Positions 46,736 through 57,868 of a stretch of DNA of 64,000 nucleotides are shown piece after piece. Each line of letters opens with the position of its first letter. The first letter of the stretch is position 1. The notes under the pieces are model-generated. The model did no database searches. It was not told the DNA's origin and was given only the letters and a program-made list of their open reading frames with translations. Source of the stretch: Planococcus citri (Eukaryota; Arthropoda; Insecta; Hemiptera; Pseudococcidae); NCBI RefSeq assembly GCF_950023065.1, contig NC_088677.1, forward strand, positions 88,809,469 to 88,873,468. Direction: 5' to 3'. A program made the position numbers and the translations under genes.

Positions 46736-47221
46736 TCTATGAGGGTGGAGGCTCCAAAATAAGTTAAACCAGTAGCAGCCGACTTATAACGTGTTCAAAT
46801 TGAAGTGATTTCCAACTTCATTTGATGAAATTTTTGTGGAAATTTCAATTTTTGAAAATCTGCTAAAGACTTCAGAACTGCTCAGAACGATTTGAAGCCA
46901 TTTGATCTTCAAAAATTCACCAAAAATAAAAAATACACTTTAGCACTTGAAATTTTATCTGGTGATAAATTTTTGCAATGCTCTTTCGATCTAGCTTTGT
47001 CCAGTTCAAAAAATTTCGTGCAAGTCCTATTCTGGGAAGCAATATCTGCGATTTTGGCTGTGTTAATTAAGATGGCCGCCATTTTGTAAGTAAAGTCAAT
47101 TTTTTTGGCAAGTTGGCTTAAAAATTTTCCTTAGGATGTCCTTTTTCAGAGAAAAGTGGTCTCAAAAGATCGGCGGAGGGGGTGGGGGTGCAATTATTCC
47201 TACTGTCATATGCATGGACTT

Positions 47222-49185
47222 GTTGAGACTATTCCATCACCAATTTCAAAAAAATTGAAAATGACTCACTCTTGGTAAAGTTTCACTCAAGTGCAGAAGT
47301 ACTATACAAATCTGATTAGCCTACACGCAGCGCATTATTTACATACCTAGGTATATAAATATTAATAGGCTAAACTCGATATCGTTAGTTCAAAACAATA
47401 CCTACATTTTCCCAAGTACGTATCATGATATTATAGGCCTAGTTGCAGCTGATTAACGATACTTAAGTGGCGACTGGACGAGTATGCTACCGGCACCACG
47501 TTAATTGTAACGCAAGAATATTTAATACATAGAGCGTACATTATGGTAAAAATATGTGTTTTCATTGGGAGAGAATTCAACTGGGATTCATTACTTAGCG
47601 ACCTGTTTAAAACAATTTAACTCGATATGAACAATTTCCGGTTATTTGTCCTTCTTTAATTGATAACAACGTCGGAAGAATTTTATCATTTTAAATTGTC
47701 GAATGACGATGCAAATTGCATTTTCGCCGTTATAATATCTATAGTGGCGCATGCCACTTCGCTCGCGTCTCTTACGTATATAAGCTTCGACGATTCAATT
47801 TTTTCCAAGAAATTCGAAGCGTACTCGAGGCAAAAGATAGCAGCGTGTGCGACTCGAGTGCATATACCATGAGGCAAGAAAATCAGACACGTATGTAGAT
47901 AGTAAAATGGACTCCGCGGTTAATTATTGTTTTTCTTGTGAAAAAATTTGGCTTGGGTGGAGAAGAAAATTTATTATCGGAAAATAATAAACGTCGGGAG
48001 AGGCTAAATTATTAAGCGGAACGATACGTCGTCGACGACGAAGCGATCTATACCAAGATGCATGAAGAAGAGAAAAAAATGGAATAAATTAAAAATTAGC
48101 CATTCCTCCGAGAAAAAGGAGAGGATGAGAGGAAGACGAACAACGGCAACAATAACGTTAACTGATAATTTCAATCAAACCCTATATACCTACAACTAGT
48201 CTATATTGATGAAACGATTGGCGCGAGATAAAAAGTTGTACATACGCGGATGATATACGCAAGCTTCACCCTATCCTATGCTGTATATGATATACGCAGT
48301 CGTACACCCATAACTAAATGCTTATACTATATATGGAGACGGCGAATCATATACATAAAACAATAATTATATACGCTCCACCGTGGTGCAGGTTTTCTCT
48401 TTATATACCTCGTATATACTCGCGCGCATACGTCGCGGTCGTTCTCGAATCTCAAAATGAATACCTATATTACGAGTACACATAATATATAAAAAAAAAA
48501 ACACAACCTCTCGATGGTTGGACAAAAGGTGGGTGTATCGTCTATTTTATGGTAATTTCTGCACTTTCACCGCGTAAAAAAGGCGCCTAAATACGACGCT
48601 ATAGTACATATAAGTACACCAGAATGAGAGAACAGTAGAGTCGAGATCCAGAGGTGCAGAGGGAGGAGAGGGTGAGGTGTTTGGCGGCCACGACGACGCG
48701 ACGGCAAGAGGTTCCATATTTTGCGATTCGTGCTTAATTTACATTTTAATTTTCGATCGAAATCTGGATTCTTTATGGAGTTTACCTTATTTAGAAGTAC
48801 GATTTACGTGATACGTCCGTAAACTTGCCCCTCGCTCCTACTTGTACCTCAGCTCAGCCTCATCGCAACACTAAAATGATAAATGCGTCTTGCTAGATAT
48901 GCGAGTACACCTAGTAGGTACTAATTATCAATTTTTTACACTTTCATAACTCGACGATGGTTACTCGTATAGTGGTTGTTATTTGTAAATTCCAGCTAGT
49001 CGCTTACAATGCCTAATTGCTTACGAGTAAAGTGTCCTGTCCATATGGTGAGGCTATTGCCATTCCCTATAAATAAATATGTAGGTACTGAATGGGGATT
49101 TAGAGTCAAAACCTTATTTTGCAAAGTTGAAATTTTCCACCATGCAAGTGAAAAGGCTTACAGTGCTGTTGTTTACATCAAATCA
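47222..49185. other. Non-coding stretch with CpG-rich patch
   Basis: No supported gene. From about 48000 to 48720 there are CGTCGTCGACGACG-like runs, many TATATACGC words and a GC-rich segment near 48640-48720 (GGCGGCCACGACGACGCGAC). Frames are short. It could be a regulatory region within the long intron. Confidence 0.4.
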
Positions 49186-50850
49186 TGTGACAATAGGAAT
49201 AACTGCACCCCCACCCCCATCCGCCGATATTCTGAGACAACTTTTCTTAAAAAGAACATCCTAAAGAACATTTTAAAGCCAACTTGCCAAAAAAGTTTGC
49301 CTCGCCATCCAAATGGCGGCCATTTTGATTGACAGGTCAGCTGATATTGCTGATTTTGCTTTCCAACATAGGACTCGCACGAAATTTTTTGAACTGAACA
49401 AAGCAAGATCGAAAGAACAGGGAAACCAAAATTTCAAGTGCTAAAGTGCATTTTTAGATTTTTGGCGAGTTTTTCAAAATCAAACTTTTAGACCAAAAAT
49501 GAGCTAGGGAAAAAATCAAAATTTTACCAAATTGACGCATAAAGCTGAAATTTGGGAAATACCCTATCTTCGACCTGCCAAATCGACTGGAAACGGTTTC
49601 AACTCGTTTTGAGCAGTTCTGGATTCTCCAGCAGATTTTTGAAACTTTAAATTTCTACAAAATTTCATCAAATGAAGCTGGAAATCCGAAATTCAAGCTG
49701 CACTCCAACTTAAACACGTTATGAAGTCGACTGCTGCTGGTTCAACTCGTTTTGTAGCCAGAAGTAGATTTTTGAAACTTGAAATTTTCACAAAATTTCA
49801 TCAAAATGGAATTATAAAGTCGAAATTCACTCTGGAAACTAATTTCAATACCCTATGAAGTCGACTGTAGGTGGATTTCAAGTCGTTTTGAAGCTTCCAG
49901 CTACTTTTTAAATCTACATGGTTGATCGATATATTGCAGTCTGAAACATATTTTTGGTCCATCGATTTCATACTTTTTAACAAAATTTGAAAAATGACCT
50001 TTCCTCCTCCCTTTTAAGGTACATAGAAAGATGAAACTCAGTTCACACGTTATTTTTGACAGTAATAGGTAATCCGAAGTAGATTGCACGCAGTTTCAAT
50101 CATTTTTAGAGCCTCCGGCGGATTTTTAGAAACTTCTGTTTTCGAAAAAGTGCCACAAAATCTGTTCGAATCGACTTTAGCATTTTGGGCTTTCCTACTC
50201 CATTTGATGAAATTTTGTGGAAATTTCCGGTTTCAAAAATCTACTGGAGGCTCCAGTAGTTTCCAAAAAGTCGACGAAGGTTCCAAAATGACTTGAAACC
50301 CACCAGCAGTCGATTTAATAACATGTTCAAGTTGGAGTGCAGCATGAATTTCGAATGTCCACCTTCATTTGATGAAATTTTTCAGTTTCAAAAATCTGCT
50401 GGAGGCTCCAGAACTGCTCAAAACGAGTTGAAACGGTTCCCAGTCGATTTGGCAAGTGGAAAATAGGGTATATCCCAAATTTCAGCTTTTCAGGTCAATT
50501 TGGTAGGATTTTTTTTTCTTAAATTTTTTGCTTAAATTTATTTTCAAAAATTCACCAAAAATCGAAATATGCACTTGAGCAATTGAAATTTTGGCTGGTG
50601 ATAAATTTTTACATGCTCTTTTGATCTAGCTTTGTACACTTTAAAAAATTTCGTGCGAGTCCTATGTTGGAAAGCAAAATCAGTAATTTCGGCTGACTTG
50701 TCAATCAAACAAAATGGCCACCATTTTGTTAGTAAGACAAACATTTTTTTTGTAAGTTGACTTTAAAATGCTCTTTAAGATGTCACCTGAAAAAGGTTAG
50801 GCCAATGTTCCAACCCTTTCTCCCTCCCGCAAAATGCGCAGCGTTTTACA
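49186..50850. mobile_element. Foldback element 3, right tip degraded
   Basis: The left tip TGTGACAATAGGAATAACTG corresponds to that of foldback 1. CAAATGGCGGCCATTTTG lies at 49310-49327 and AAAATGGCCACCATTTTG at 50711-50728 in the opposite arm. Core units with CTGGAGGCTCC and ATTTCAGCTTT lie in both arms. The last ~50 bp of the right arm no longer match the left tip. Interior units around 49900-50050 include unrelated sequence. Confidence 0.75.
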
Positions 50851-53800
50851 AAATTTAAAAAATGTTTCATTAAGTGGTTTTTCAATGTCTTTAGTATTTC
50901 GATATCATCTCACGTTAAGATCATTACTCGTAAAAAAAGTCCAACTTCATTTTCATCAATTTCAAGACGTGTTCTTAAAATAATGACTTTAGTTTTTTTT
51001 TCTTCCAAAGTATGATAATTTTATGACTACTCTTTCTACTTGGTACTCTCATCGAACGAGGAGAGAAGCACTGGCCTAAGAATTTGAAATTTTTTCCCAA
51101 GTCTTGTTGAGGTCTTTGACCAAATTTGTTGATGGGGCTCCAAGTATCAAAATTTCAAAACAAAAAATATAAAATAACATGATTGAAAAACGGCTCACCA
51201 TTGAACCTATTTATGATTACCTAAGAAATAATTCGTCGTGGATCAGTCCTTTGCTGAGTCTAGACTAGAGGCAAACTGCCGATTTTTGGAATGAGCCTCT
51301 TTGCCTTTTTGAGGTATTAAATTACACTAAGACACCTTGAATTGCCAGAACTTGATTTTTTTAAAAAATTCTGAATAAACCGAAAATCGCGCTGGAGGTC
51401 CCAAAATGGTCAGAAATCTTGAAATTTGGTTCGAGTGAGTTCGTAATAGTTTCAGGACTAAAGTTCCATCATTTGTTTCACTGAATTAATATAGGCTTTT
51501 ACATACATTTTTTCGAAAAAGCATGAAAATCGTCGAAAATTGTTTCAAAAGTTCACCAAAAATTTAAAAATAAATTTATTCAACTGAAATTTTGATTAGA
51601 GAGGTTTCAGACCGTGTCAATGCCATCTCCAAAAATTGCAGTTTTGTTCAAATCAAAGGCAGATACCTCGAGAGGTTCCCTTATTAAGCGTGTGAAATTT
51701 TAGAAAAAATTAATTAAAAAATCGAAAAACTGAAAAGAATTTGTTCACACAAATCACGAAATTTTTCCAGTGTTTTGGACAAACGAATCGCGTGGGCTTA
51801 AATGATTTTTTTTTACGAGCAACAATCTTACAAAAATTGTGAAAAAACTTGGGCTTTTCAAAAGGTAGGCACGAATTCAATTTTTCGTATCAAAGTGCTA
51901 AAAAAGATGTGTACTTACTTGAACACATTTAACTATAAACGATTTAATTGTAAATTCATAATTTTAGAATTTTTCGATGAGTCGATTTTTTTTTAAAGGG
52001 AAAAGACAAAATGATAATCAACTTGGGTTCGTTTTAGCCTCAATAGTCCCCGGGGGGGGGGGGAGGGCAAAAGAGAAAATTGTAATTTTGGTATAAAATA
52101 TTGTTGATACGTCTCAAATTTTGACTGTTTCATACTCGTACTCACAAATATTTTTCGGATTATTTCAGAAAACAAAAATAATAATTTCAACATCTACCTA
52201 ATAGAAATTCACTCATAATTTTGCATCTTTCCTGAAATGTAGGCCTATGATACGTTCTAAACATCATTGATACCTACCATGAATTTGTCATTTCTTGTTC
52301 CTGTAGGTATTTCATTTTACATCGATTTTGAAGTAATATTTTATCATATCCAAAAATCTATCTATCATCAATCGGACTAACTCATGCTCAACATGTTCGA
52401 CAGCTCTGACCAGAACCATCTTCAGAGATATTGGTACTGAAAAGGCAACTTCACAAGGTGTCTTTAGTGGTGACTTCACATGTTTGAAAAATTATTGAAC
52501 TGTTTTAATTTTTGCGAATATTTTTTGGAAATGCAACACAAATAGTATCATTTGATTGTAATTTTTGAAATAATCCCATTTACTTGCATTATGTTTTATT
52601 AAAAATTTATCTCCTGCGAGGAGTTCCATCAAAATATGACAAAAATCATTTTAGGAAAATTATTATTCTTTCGTGATTCTTAAAAATTACTAAACTGCTG
52701 CATACAATAAATGTATAGGTACCTAATAAAATAAGCTGTTCTCAAAATAATTCGCGCGAACATGGAGAAAATCTCGAATCTCGAATACTGAATAAAAACC
52801 TCGTATCGGGCAGAGAAATTAATTAAGAAGAACGTGAAATGAAACTGCGATCGTGTATTTTTGTGTGAGTGTCGTGTAAAAGTGAGAATTCGATTTTTCT
52901 ACTCGTATTTCTAGAAAAGAAACGAACTTAGATAGATTGCCCTCTTTTTTCTCGCCGAATGGAATTTTTCCACGAAATAATTAATTTAGTAATTGTTTCA
53001 AAAAAAGGGTACTACGGAGTTAATTAATCAAAATAATGTAATTTCCTGATAAATTTAACACCGTTATTTACTGCGTTATTCGGTTTACGATTGATGTGGT
53101 TTTTGAATACATACGAAACTGTTTTCATTTATCTTAATTTCAATGTGTGATTCGATTTGATTCGAGAAAATTCCACGACTTTTTCGGTATGTTTTTCTGT
53201 TTTGTTCAATTTGACGGTCTCGTTACCTAATTATTTCAATCCAAAGTATCTGAAAATTTAACTCTTAGCCTATTGAGTGTAAGAAAAACTCATGATTTTT
53301 TCTACAGAATTAGCTTGGGTTGGTTTTTCATTTTTTTTTTCCTTCACGAATGTAGCATCTTTTTTAATGCAATAGATATACTGGATAGGTATCAAATTAC
53401 GCGAGTAAAGAATTATCTTCGAGTTGTGTATTTTCTTCCTTATACCAATGACACGTTGAAAGTTGAAATTTTACACGCTAAATGATACGATATTTATAAC
53501 TGATGCTAATAACTGCCATTAATAGTAACTGGAAATATTCCAAAAAAATGGAGAACAGAATGTCCTATTATTTTATTGATGCGAGTGCGTGACTATGCGT
53601 TCGCCTGTATTTTTTCTATTTCAGTTATTTTTTTCTTCGCGCGTTTACAGGATTTGATATTTTTTTCCAAAATTTTTTGGCCACTTTTTAGAGGAATTTT
53701 TTGACTTTAATGTACAATTTGGCAATTGTCGGAGGATGTAGCATTTTCTCATATTGGTGTAATAAATTTTCACAATGAGTGCTTTGGGACTCTCTAGAAA

Positions 53801-55583
53801 TGATTTTTAAAAAATGAGTTAAATTTGGGTAATTTCGACTCGTTTGAAAAAAAATTATATTCTCTTGAGATGTCTGGAATTTTCAAAATCGAAAATACGA
53901 AAAAATGACACCTCAATTTTTTGATTTGTTAAACAATTTAAAAGCTGTAGTTTTCAAGTTATTTAGGCTCAAAATTAATTTTCCTCAAAACTTCCAGCTC
54001 CCCTCTCCCGTTTCTTCCCTCCAGAGAAGAGCAATTCGAGTCATTCGTCATCTCTCATTGAAGCCTATTCTCATAAAAAATATTTTTGAAAATCGTCGAG
54101 GCCTGAGAATAAAAAACCTGGCGATTTATTATGAAATGACTCTAAAGTGTTCCTCTTCAGTCTTCAAATTCAACGTGAAAGTTCAAGGCTTTTATGGGGT
54201 TAATTTTCACTCTCAGTTTGAAAAATGTTCATCGTAAAAAAGTTTGCTTATTTTATGAGATTTCCAAAAGTATATAAAATTTTTTCCTAACATTGAATGT
54301 AAAACTCTGAAATTCGCAATTGAACATGAAAGAACATGAAATTACTACATATGCCTAAAAGTTAAAAAAAAAAAAAAAAAAAAAAACTGAAGTGATGCTC
54401 AAATGATAAACCTTGACTAGAAAATAAATTGTCAATTTTGGCCAAATGTGATGAAAAATTCAGATTTTTTTTGCCCATTAAGTAGTTTGGCTTTTCAGTC
54501 TGGACGTTTGAATTTTCTAACAATTCTGGTTAATAATTTTTGAAATAACTTGTGTGCTTTTTGTTCAAAGCCTCAATCAAGAATTTTAGTGATTCATAAC
54601 GTAGGTATGTGTTTTTTTTTCTGTAAATTAAAATGACAAATGTGCTAAATTTTTCGAGTAGGTATGTCTACGTAAACGTATGAACTTTGATGAAGTGTTT
54701 CGTGACAAAATATCATCGTTATTTTTTTCAATATTGTCGCTAGCTCCCCCTCTCCTCCCCTGAAAAATTATTTAATCGTTTTGAAAGTAACCTGATGTAT
54801 GTACATATTAATATTTTAAATTTTAAATATTTTGTAATGTAATATTAAATTTTTTTCGAAATTTTTCCCTACTACGAATTTTTCAAAACGAATAAAAAGT
54901 CGCCGAGATTCTCATCAACGTTGAAAATTTAAAAAGAAACGCGAAGCTCTAAAATAATTACTCGAGTGGATATTTTCGATGAATTTTTCGAAGCGTGGAA
55001 AATTTTCTAATGATTGGTTTATGATTTGCATGAAATGGCGGTTCAAGGTGACCAAGCAGAAATTATATTTTAGATTTGAGTGTTCGATTCGGTACTGAAA
55101 TTTCCTTGTATTTCATGTTTGCCCAAAAAGGCAATGAAAACGAGATATTGACAGATCTCGAAATCATCGATCATCTGTTTTAACGATATATTGATGTGGA
55201 ACTTGTAAATATTATTTCGATGTTTCGATATTTAATGAATCCTGCTAAAGGCGTGGAAATTTTTCATTGAGATGGATTTTTAGGTCGACTGAGGCTTACA
55301 AATCTTACTAGATTCACTTTTCGATGATAGTGATACGTTCTGAGAGTATTATTTCAGTGTACCTAATTGGTAAATTTAGGATTCGCGAGTCTGTAACTCG
55401 AACCTGGCACAGCATTGGATGGAAATACGTATACAGGCCTAAGCTTAGAATTTCGCTGAAAAAGCGTGCCCGTATTTTATGGATTCGTGAGGAACCAAGC
55501 CAGCAGCTGGAGGAAAACTCGATAGAGAGGGCCGAATTCGTGATGGTATTTTTTTTTTCATCAAAAAGGTACACAAAACTAAC
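50851..55583. other. First part of the long intron, no gene recognised
   Basis: AT-rich sequence following the exon-1 donor on the minus strand. Contents include a G run near 52049-52060, a 23-A run at 54364-54386 and a TAGGTACCTA palindrome at 52716. One frame at 53905-54237 has a short LQRRAIRVI segment like LINE post-RT regions, too little to call. Frames at 55314-55580 are shadows near the exon. Confidence 0.45.
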
Positions 55584-55878
55584 CTGTAATCGTAGCGGGC
55601 ACCGAAGTGGCAGAAGTGTTATTAAACCATCTGGTAAACCAATCGGATTCATTGGCTGGTCCGGCGCTAGTGGATGGTGTAGATTGCACATTATACAGAT
55701 ACCCAGCGGCAGAGGCTTGATACGAAGATTGTTGGTGACTTTGGTGTCTTCGATTGGCGAGTAAACGGTTTTGTACTTGTAAAAGGTCCAGGTATTCGGC
55801 TTCGTTGGGGCCATACGCGGGCCTTCGTCTGTCATCACCAGCAGGACTGTCGTCTCTTTGCATTTCTAGTAGCAACAT
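55584..55878 (-). CDS. First coding exon of the unidentified Ser/Thr/Pro-rich protein
   Basis: The exon ends in ATTACAG|GTTAGT (donor GT at 55583-55582) in phase 1, matching the acceptor phase at 12758; the join reads PATIT-G-GNTA. The start chosen is the first ATG in frame (55878-55876; MLLLEMQRDD), because an in-frame TAA lies upstream and no other in-frame ATG intervenes. It encodes 98 residues plus one base: an acidic/basic segment (GDDRRRPAYGPNEAEYLDLL), a Q/H/S-rich stretch (NRRHQSHQQSSYQ), then Ser/Thr-rich sequence with DWFTRWFNN. No signal peptide, membrane segment or known domain is seen. The encoded N-terminus looks disordered and regulator-like; the functional domain is expected off the left edge. 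The overlapping 174-codon minus frame and the 146-codon plus frame are judged shadows because neither explains the splice signal. Confidence 0.68.
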
Positions 55879-55919
55879 TTTGCGGCGATGTTTTGGTCTT
55901 GCAGGCAGAATCCATGTCC
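55833..55919 (-). other. Overlapping upstream ORF before the exon-1 start
   Basis: ATGGACATGGATTCTGCC starts about 40 bp upstream of the chosen start, in another frame, and stays open for 28 codons before a TGA that lies beyond the main ATG. If this is leader sequence, the uORF overlaps the main start and could lower its translation. Confidence 0.35.
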
Positions 55920-56700
55920 ATCCGCTGTTAACCGGTTTCAAAACACAGTTGCGAAACGTAGTTTACCATTCGGATTGATTTTTTTCCACCTCTGGTTGTT
56001 CGTAATGAATAAAAAAAATTATTGAAAAAAAAAATTTAAAAATAAAAAAACAACAAAAATTATAAAGAAATTGACACTATTCGCGTTATCACCTTTTTTT
56101 ATCGGCGAGCAAAAAAAAATTATCACACTAACACGGTCACGAACTGCTAATAATATTTAAACGAGACAAAAAAAAAATAATCGAATAAAATTTATTATTA
56201 CGACGATTTCGTCGAATTGAAAATAAAATCGACGATAAAATAGAATTGAAAAAATTTACGCACACGAAACATCTAGAAAGTAGAAAAAAAATCGCGAAAA
56301 TTTCTTCCGGGTAAAAGTTAATGTTACTCTGTTACTTGTCTGAACGTGTGTACATTGAAAACTACCGCTTTACAAACCATGAATGAAGTATCTTAGCCAT
56401 GAATGAAATAGTTCGGTGATAGTGGGTTTTAGTACCGCGCGCCGCTTAGGTAGGTGGCGAATTCGCCTCATCGCCGGTTATCTCTCTCTCTCTCTCGCTC
56501 TCCGAATAGGTATACATTCACGACCTCACAACTCCAGAGAATCCGTGACGTCATGCGGTCACGAGCCGCGTTTATCAAATGCCGTTTGCCGGCTTATCCG
56601 AATCGCGAATACCTGTCGCTTGTTGCACGTGCGAAATTCGACGCCGCCTGCGCCTGTTTACAAGCTACAGGCTTATTCAGACATGCATATTTGCCTTTCG
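55879..56700 (-). promoter_or_regulatory. Candidate distal promoter and leader with a CRE
   Basis: Upstream of exon 1, the AT-rich part (55980-56330) gives way to a GC/CpG-rich block at about 56400-56680. That block contains a perfect CRE TGACGTCA (56546-56553) and a TCTC run (about 56480-56500). The CRE is about 0.67 kb from the ATG. The transcription start is not identifiable. Confidence 0.45.
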
Positions 56701-56737
56701 AATGTGAATCTGAAATGAAATGCAAGGGCGAACTGGC

Positions 56738-57470
56738 CTATGTGATGTTGACTGGCGATCGCCAGGGGCCCCGAGGACCCATGTTCTTCAAACCAAAATT
56801 ATGCCATTTTCACTCTCTCCAAACATGAATTTTTGCAAACCTTTGCCCTCGCTTGGCTCCGGCCTGTTTAGTGTTTACTTTTCTTTTATTTCAAAATTGA
56901 AATTTTTAATCCCTCGAAACTCAAATTTTGAAATTTTGGAGTTGAAAAGTAGACTCATCATAAAAAAAATGTTTACACCTCAAAACACAAATTTTTGAAC
57001 ACTTTTGCTCTCGCTTACTTCGGGCTTTGGGCTTCTGTTGTTTTTTTTCAAATTGAAGTTTTGAAAAAATGATATTCAAGCCCAAAAACGCACTTTTCAC
57101 CTAAAAAAACTTGAATTCTTGAAACAAGCTTTTGCCCTCGCTTCGCTCGGGTCTGTCTGCTTTTCATTTTCAAAATTAAAATTTTTAAAAACTCATCAAT
57201 CATCATTCAAATTTTAAAATTTTGGATAAAAAAAATGAACAAATTTTTAAAATATTTTCTGAGCTTAGAAAAAACTCTCAGTTTGAAACATCCATAAATT
57301 CAAGAATGAAAATAACAATTTTTCAATGAACTTAATAATGCGAGTAATCGATTGGAAAAATTCAAGCTATAGGTATCTAACAGGTAGTGAAAGTTGTGAA
57401 AAAGTAGTGAATTCAGTCAAAAAGGTAGTGAGAAAATGAAAAAATCCATTCATGCGTTCATTTGTATTCT
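56738..57470. repeat. Dispersed repeat with CTCGCTTCGCTCGGG units
   Basis: It opens TATGTGATGTTGACTGGC with the palindrome CTGGCGATCGCCAG, like the copy at 10096. Units containing TTTTGCCCTCGCTTCGCTCG occur at about 56840, 57002 and 57131. An AGGTAGTGAAAGTTGTGAAA block at 57380 matches the end of the TIR element at 21911. It is probably a degraded member of that element's family. Confidence 0.55.
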
Positions 57471-57555
57471 TTTCTTTAAAATTTTGATTGAAATTTAAAG
57501 ATATTTTATGTAGGTGCAAATTTTTTTCCAATTTCAAAGTTTTTTGTTGGAAATT

Positions 57556-57680
57556 CCCTTGTGAAAAATTTGACTTTGTTAATTTTTTTGTGTGTGTGGG
57601 AGAGGAGGGGGGGGGGGGTCGAGAGGAGAGCTTTCTGAAAATTTAGTTGAAAGAAGTATCTTGCGAAAAAAGTAATGATT
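57556..57680. repeat. Dispersed repeat shared with 34136-34260
   Basis: It shares TGTGAAAAATTTGACTTTGT, the G run and GAGAGCTTTCTGAAAATTTA with the other copy. No gene. Confidence 0.6.
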
Positions 57681-57868
57681 AAAAAAAAAGCCGCTAGATA
57701 CCATAAACAACTTCCGGTATAATTTTCCATTATTGGAGGGAGGGGGGGTCAATTCAATTTTGAGAATTTCCGACTAATTTTTGGTATTTTTTAATAATCT
57801 AAGCACTAGAGCAGTTTGAGCATTTCACCCAAATGAGGCATTTTCTCAAATTTTTGTCGTTTTCTAAT

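Larger units (their letters stand above)
45398..46745. mobile_element. 1348-bp TIR element with 21-bp repeats and a Pol III unit
   Basis: It has perfect 25-bp inverted repeats (45398-45422 and 46721-46745) beginning CCCTCATAGAAAATCACTAC. Both subterminal regions are rich in ACTAGTAGCG words; the right one is an ordered 21-bp array. A tRNA-like unit lies on the minus strand at 45639-45726. The middle has two near-identical C-rich segments (about 45895-46010 and 46010-46170). The flanking host sequence is the foldback core unit, and an uninterrupted relative is at about 50233. A duplication of at most about 2 bp (TG) is suggested. No transposase. Confidence 0.85.
44490..47221. mobile_element. 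Foldback element 2, left tip lost, with inserted TIR element
   Basis: The left arm starts abruptly at about 44490-44500 (GGACAAAGCTAGATCGAAAG), matching the right arm near 46978-47004. The right arm continues a further ~215 bp to TCATATGCATGGACTT at 47221, so the left tip has been deleted. The right tip keeps AAGATGGCCGCCATTTTG (47070-47087). The loop region is enlarged by the element at 45398-46745. Confidence 0.75.

Noticed and set aside
53905..54237. Frame with LQRRAIRVI, similar to LINE post-RT segments
   Set aside because: Only about ten residues resemble the family; the rest is not alignable by eye.
55314..55838. Minus-strand 174-codon frame and plus-strand 146-codon frame around exon 1
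   Set aside because: They overlap the exon in other frames and run through its donor; neither shows domain-like motifs or fits the splice phase.
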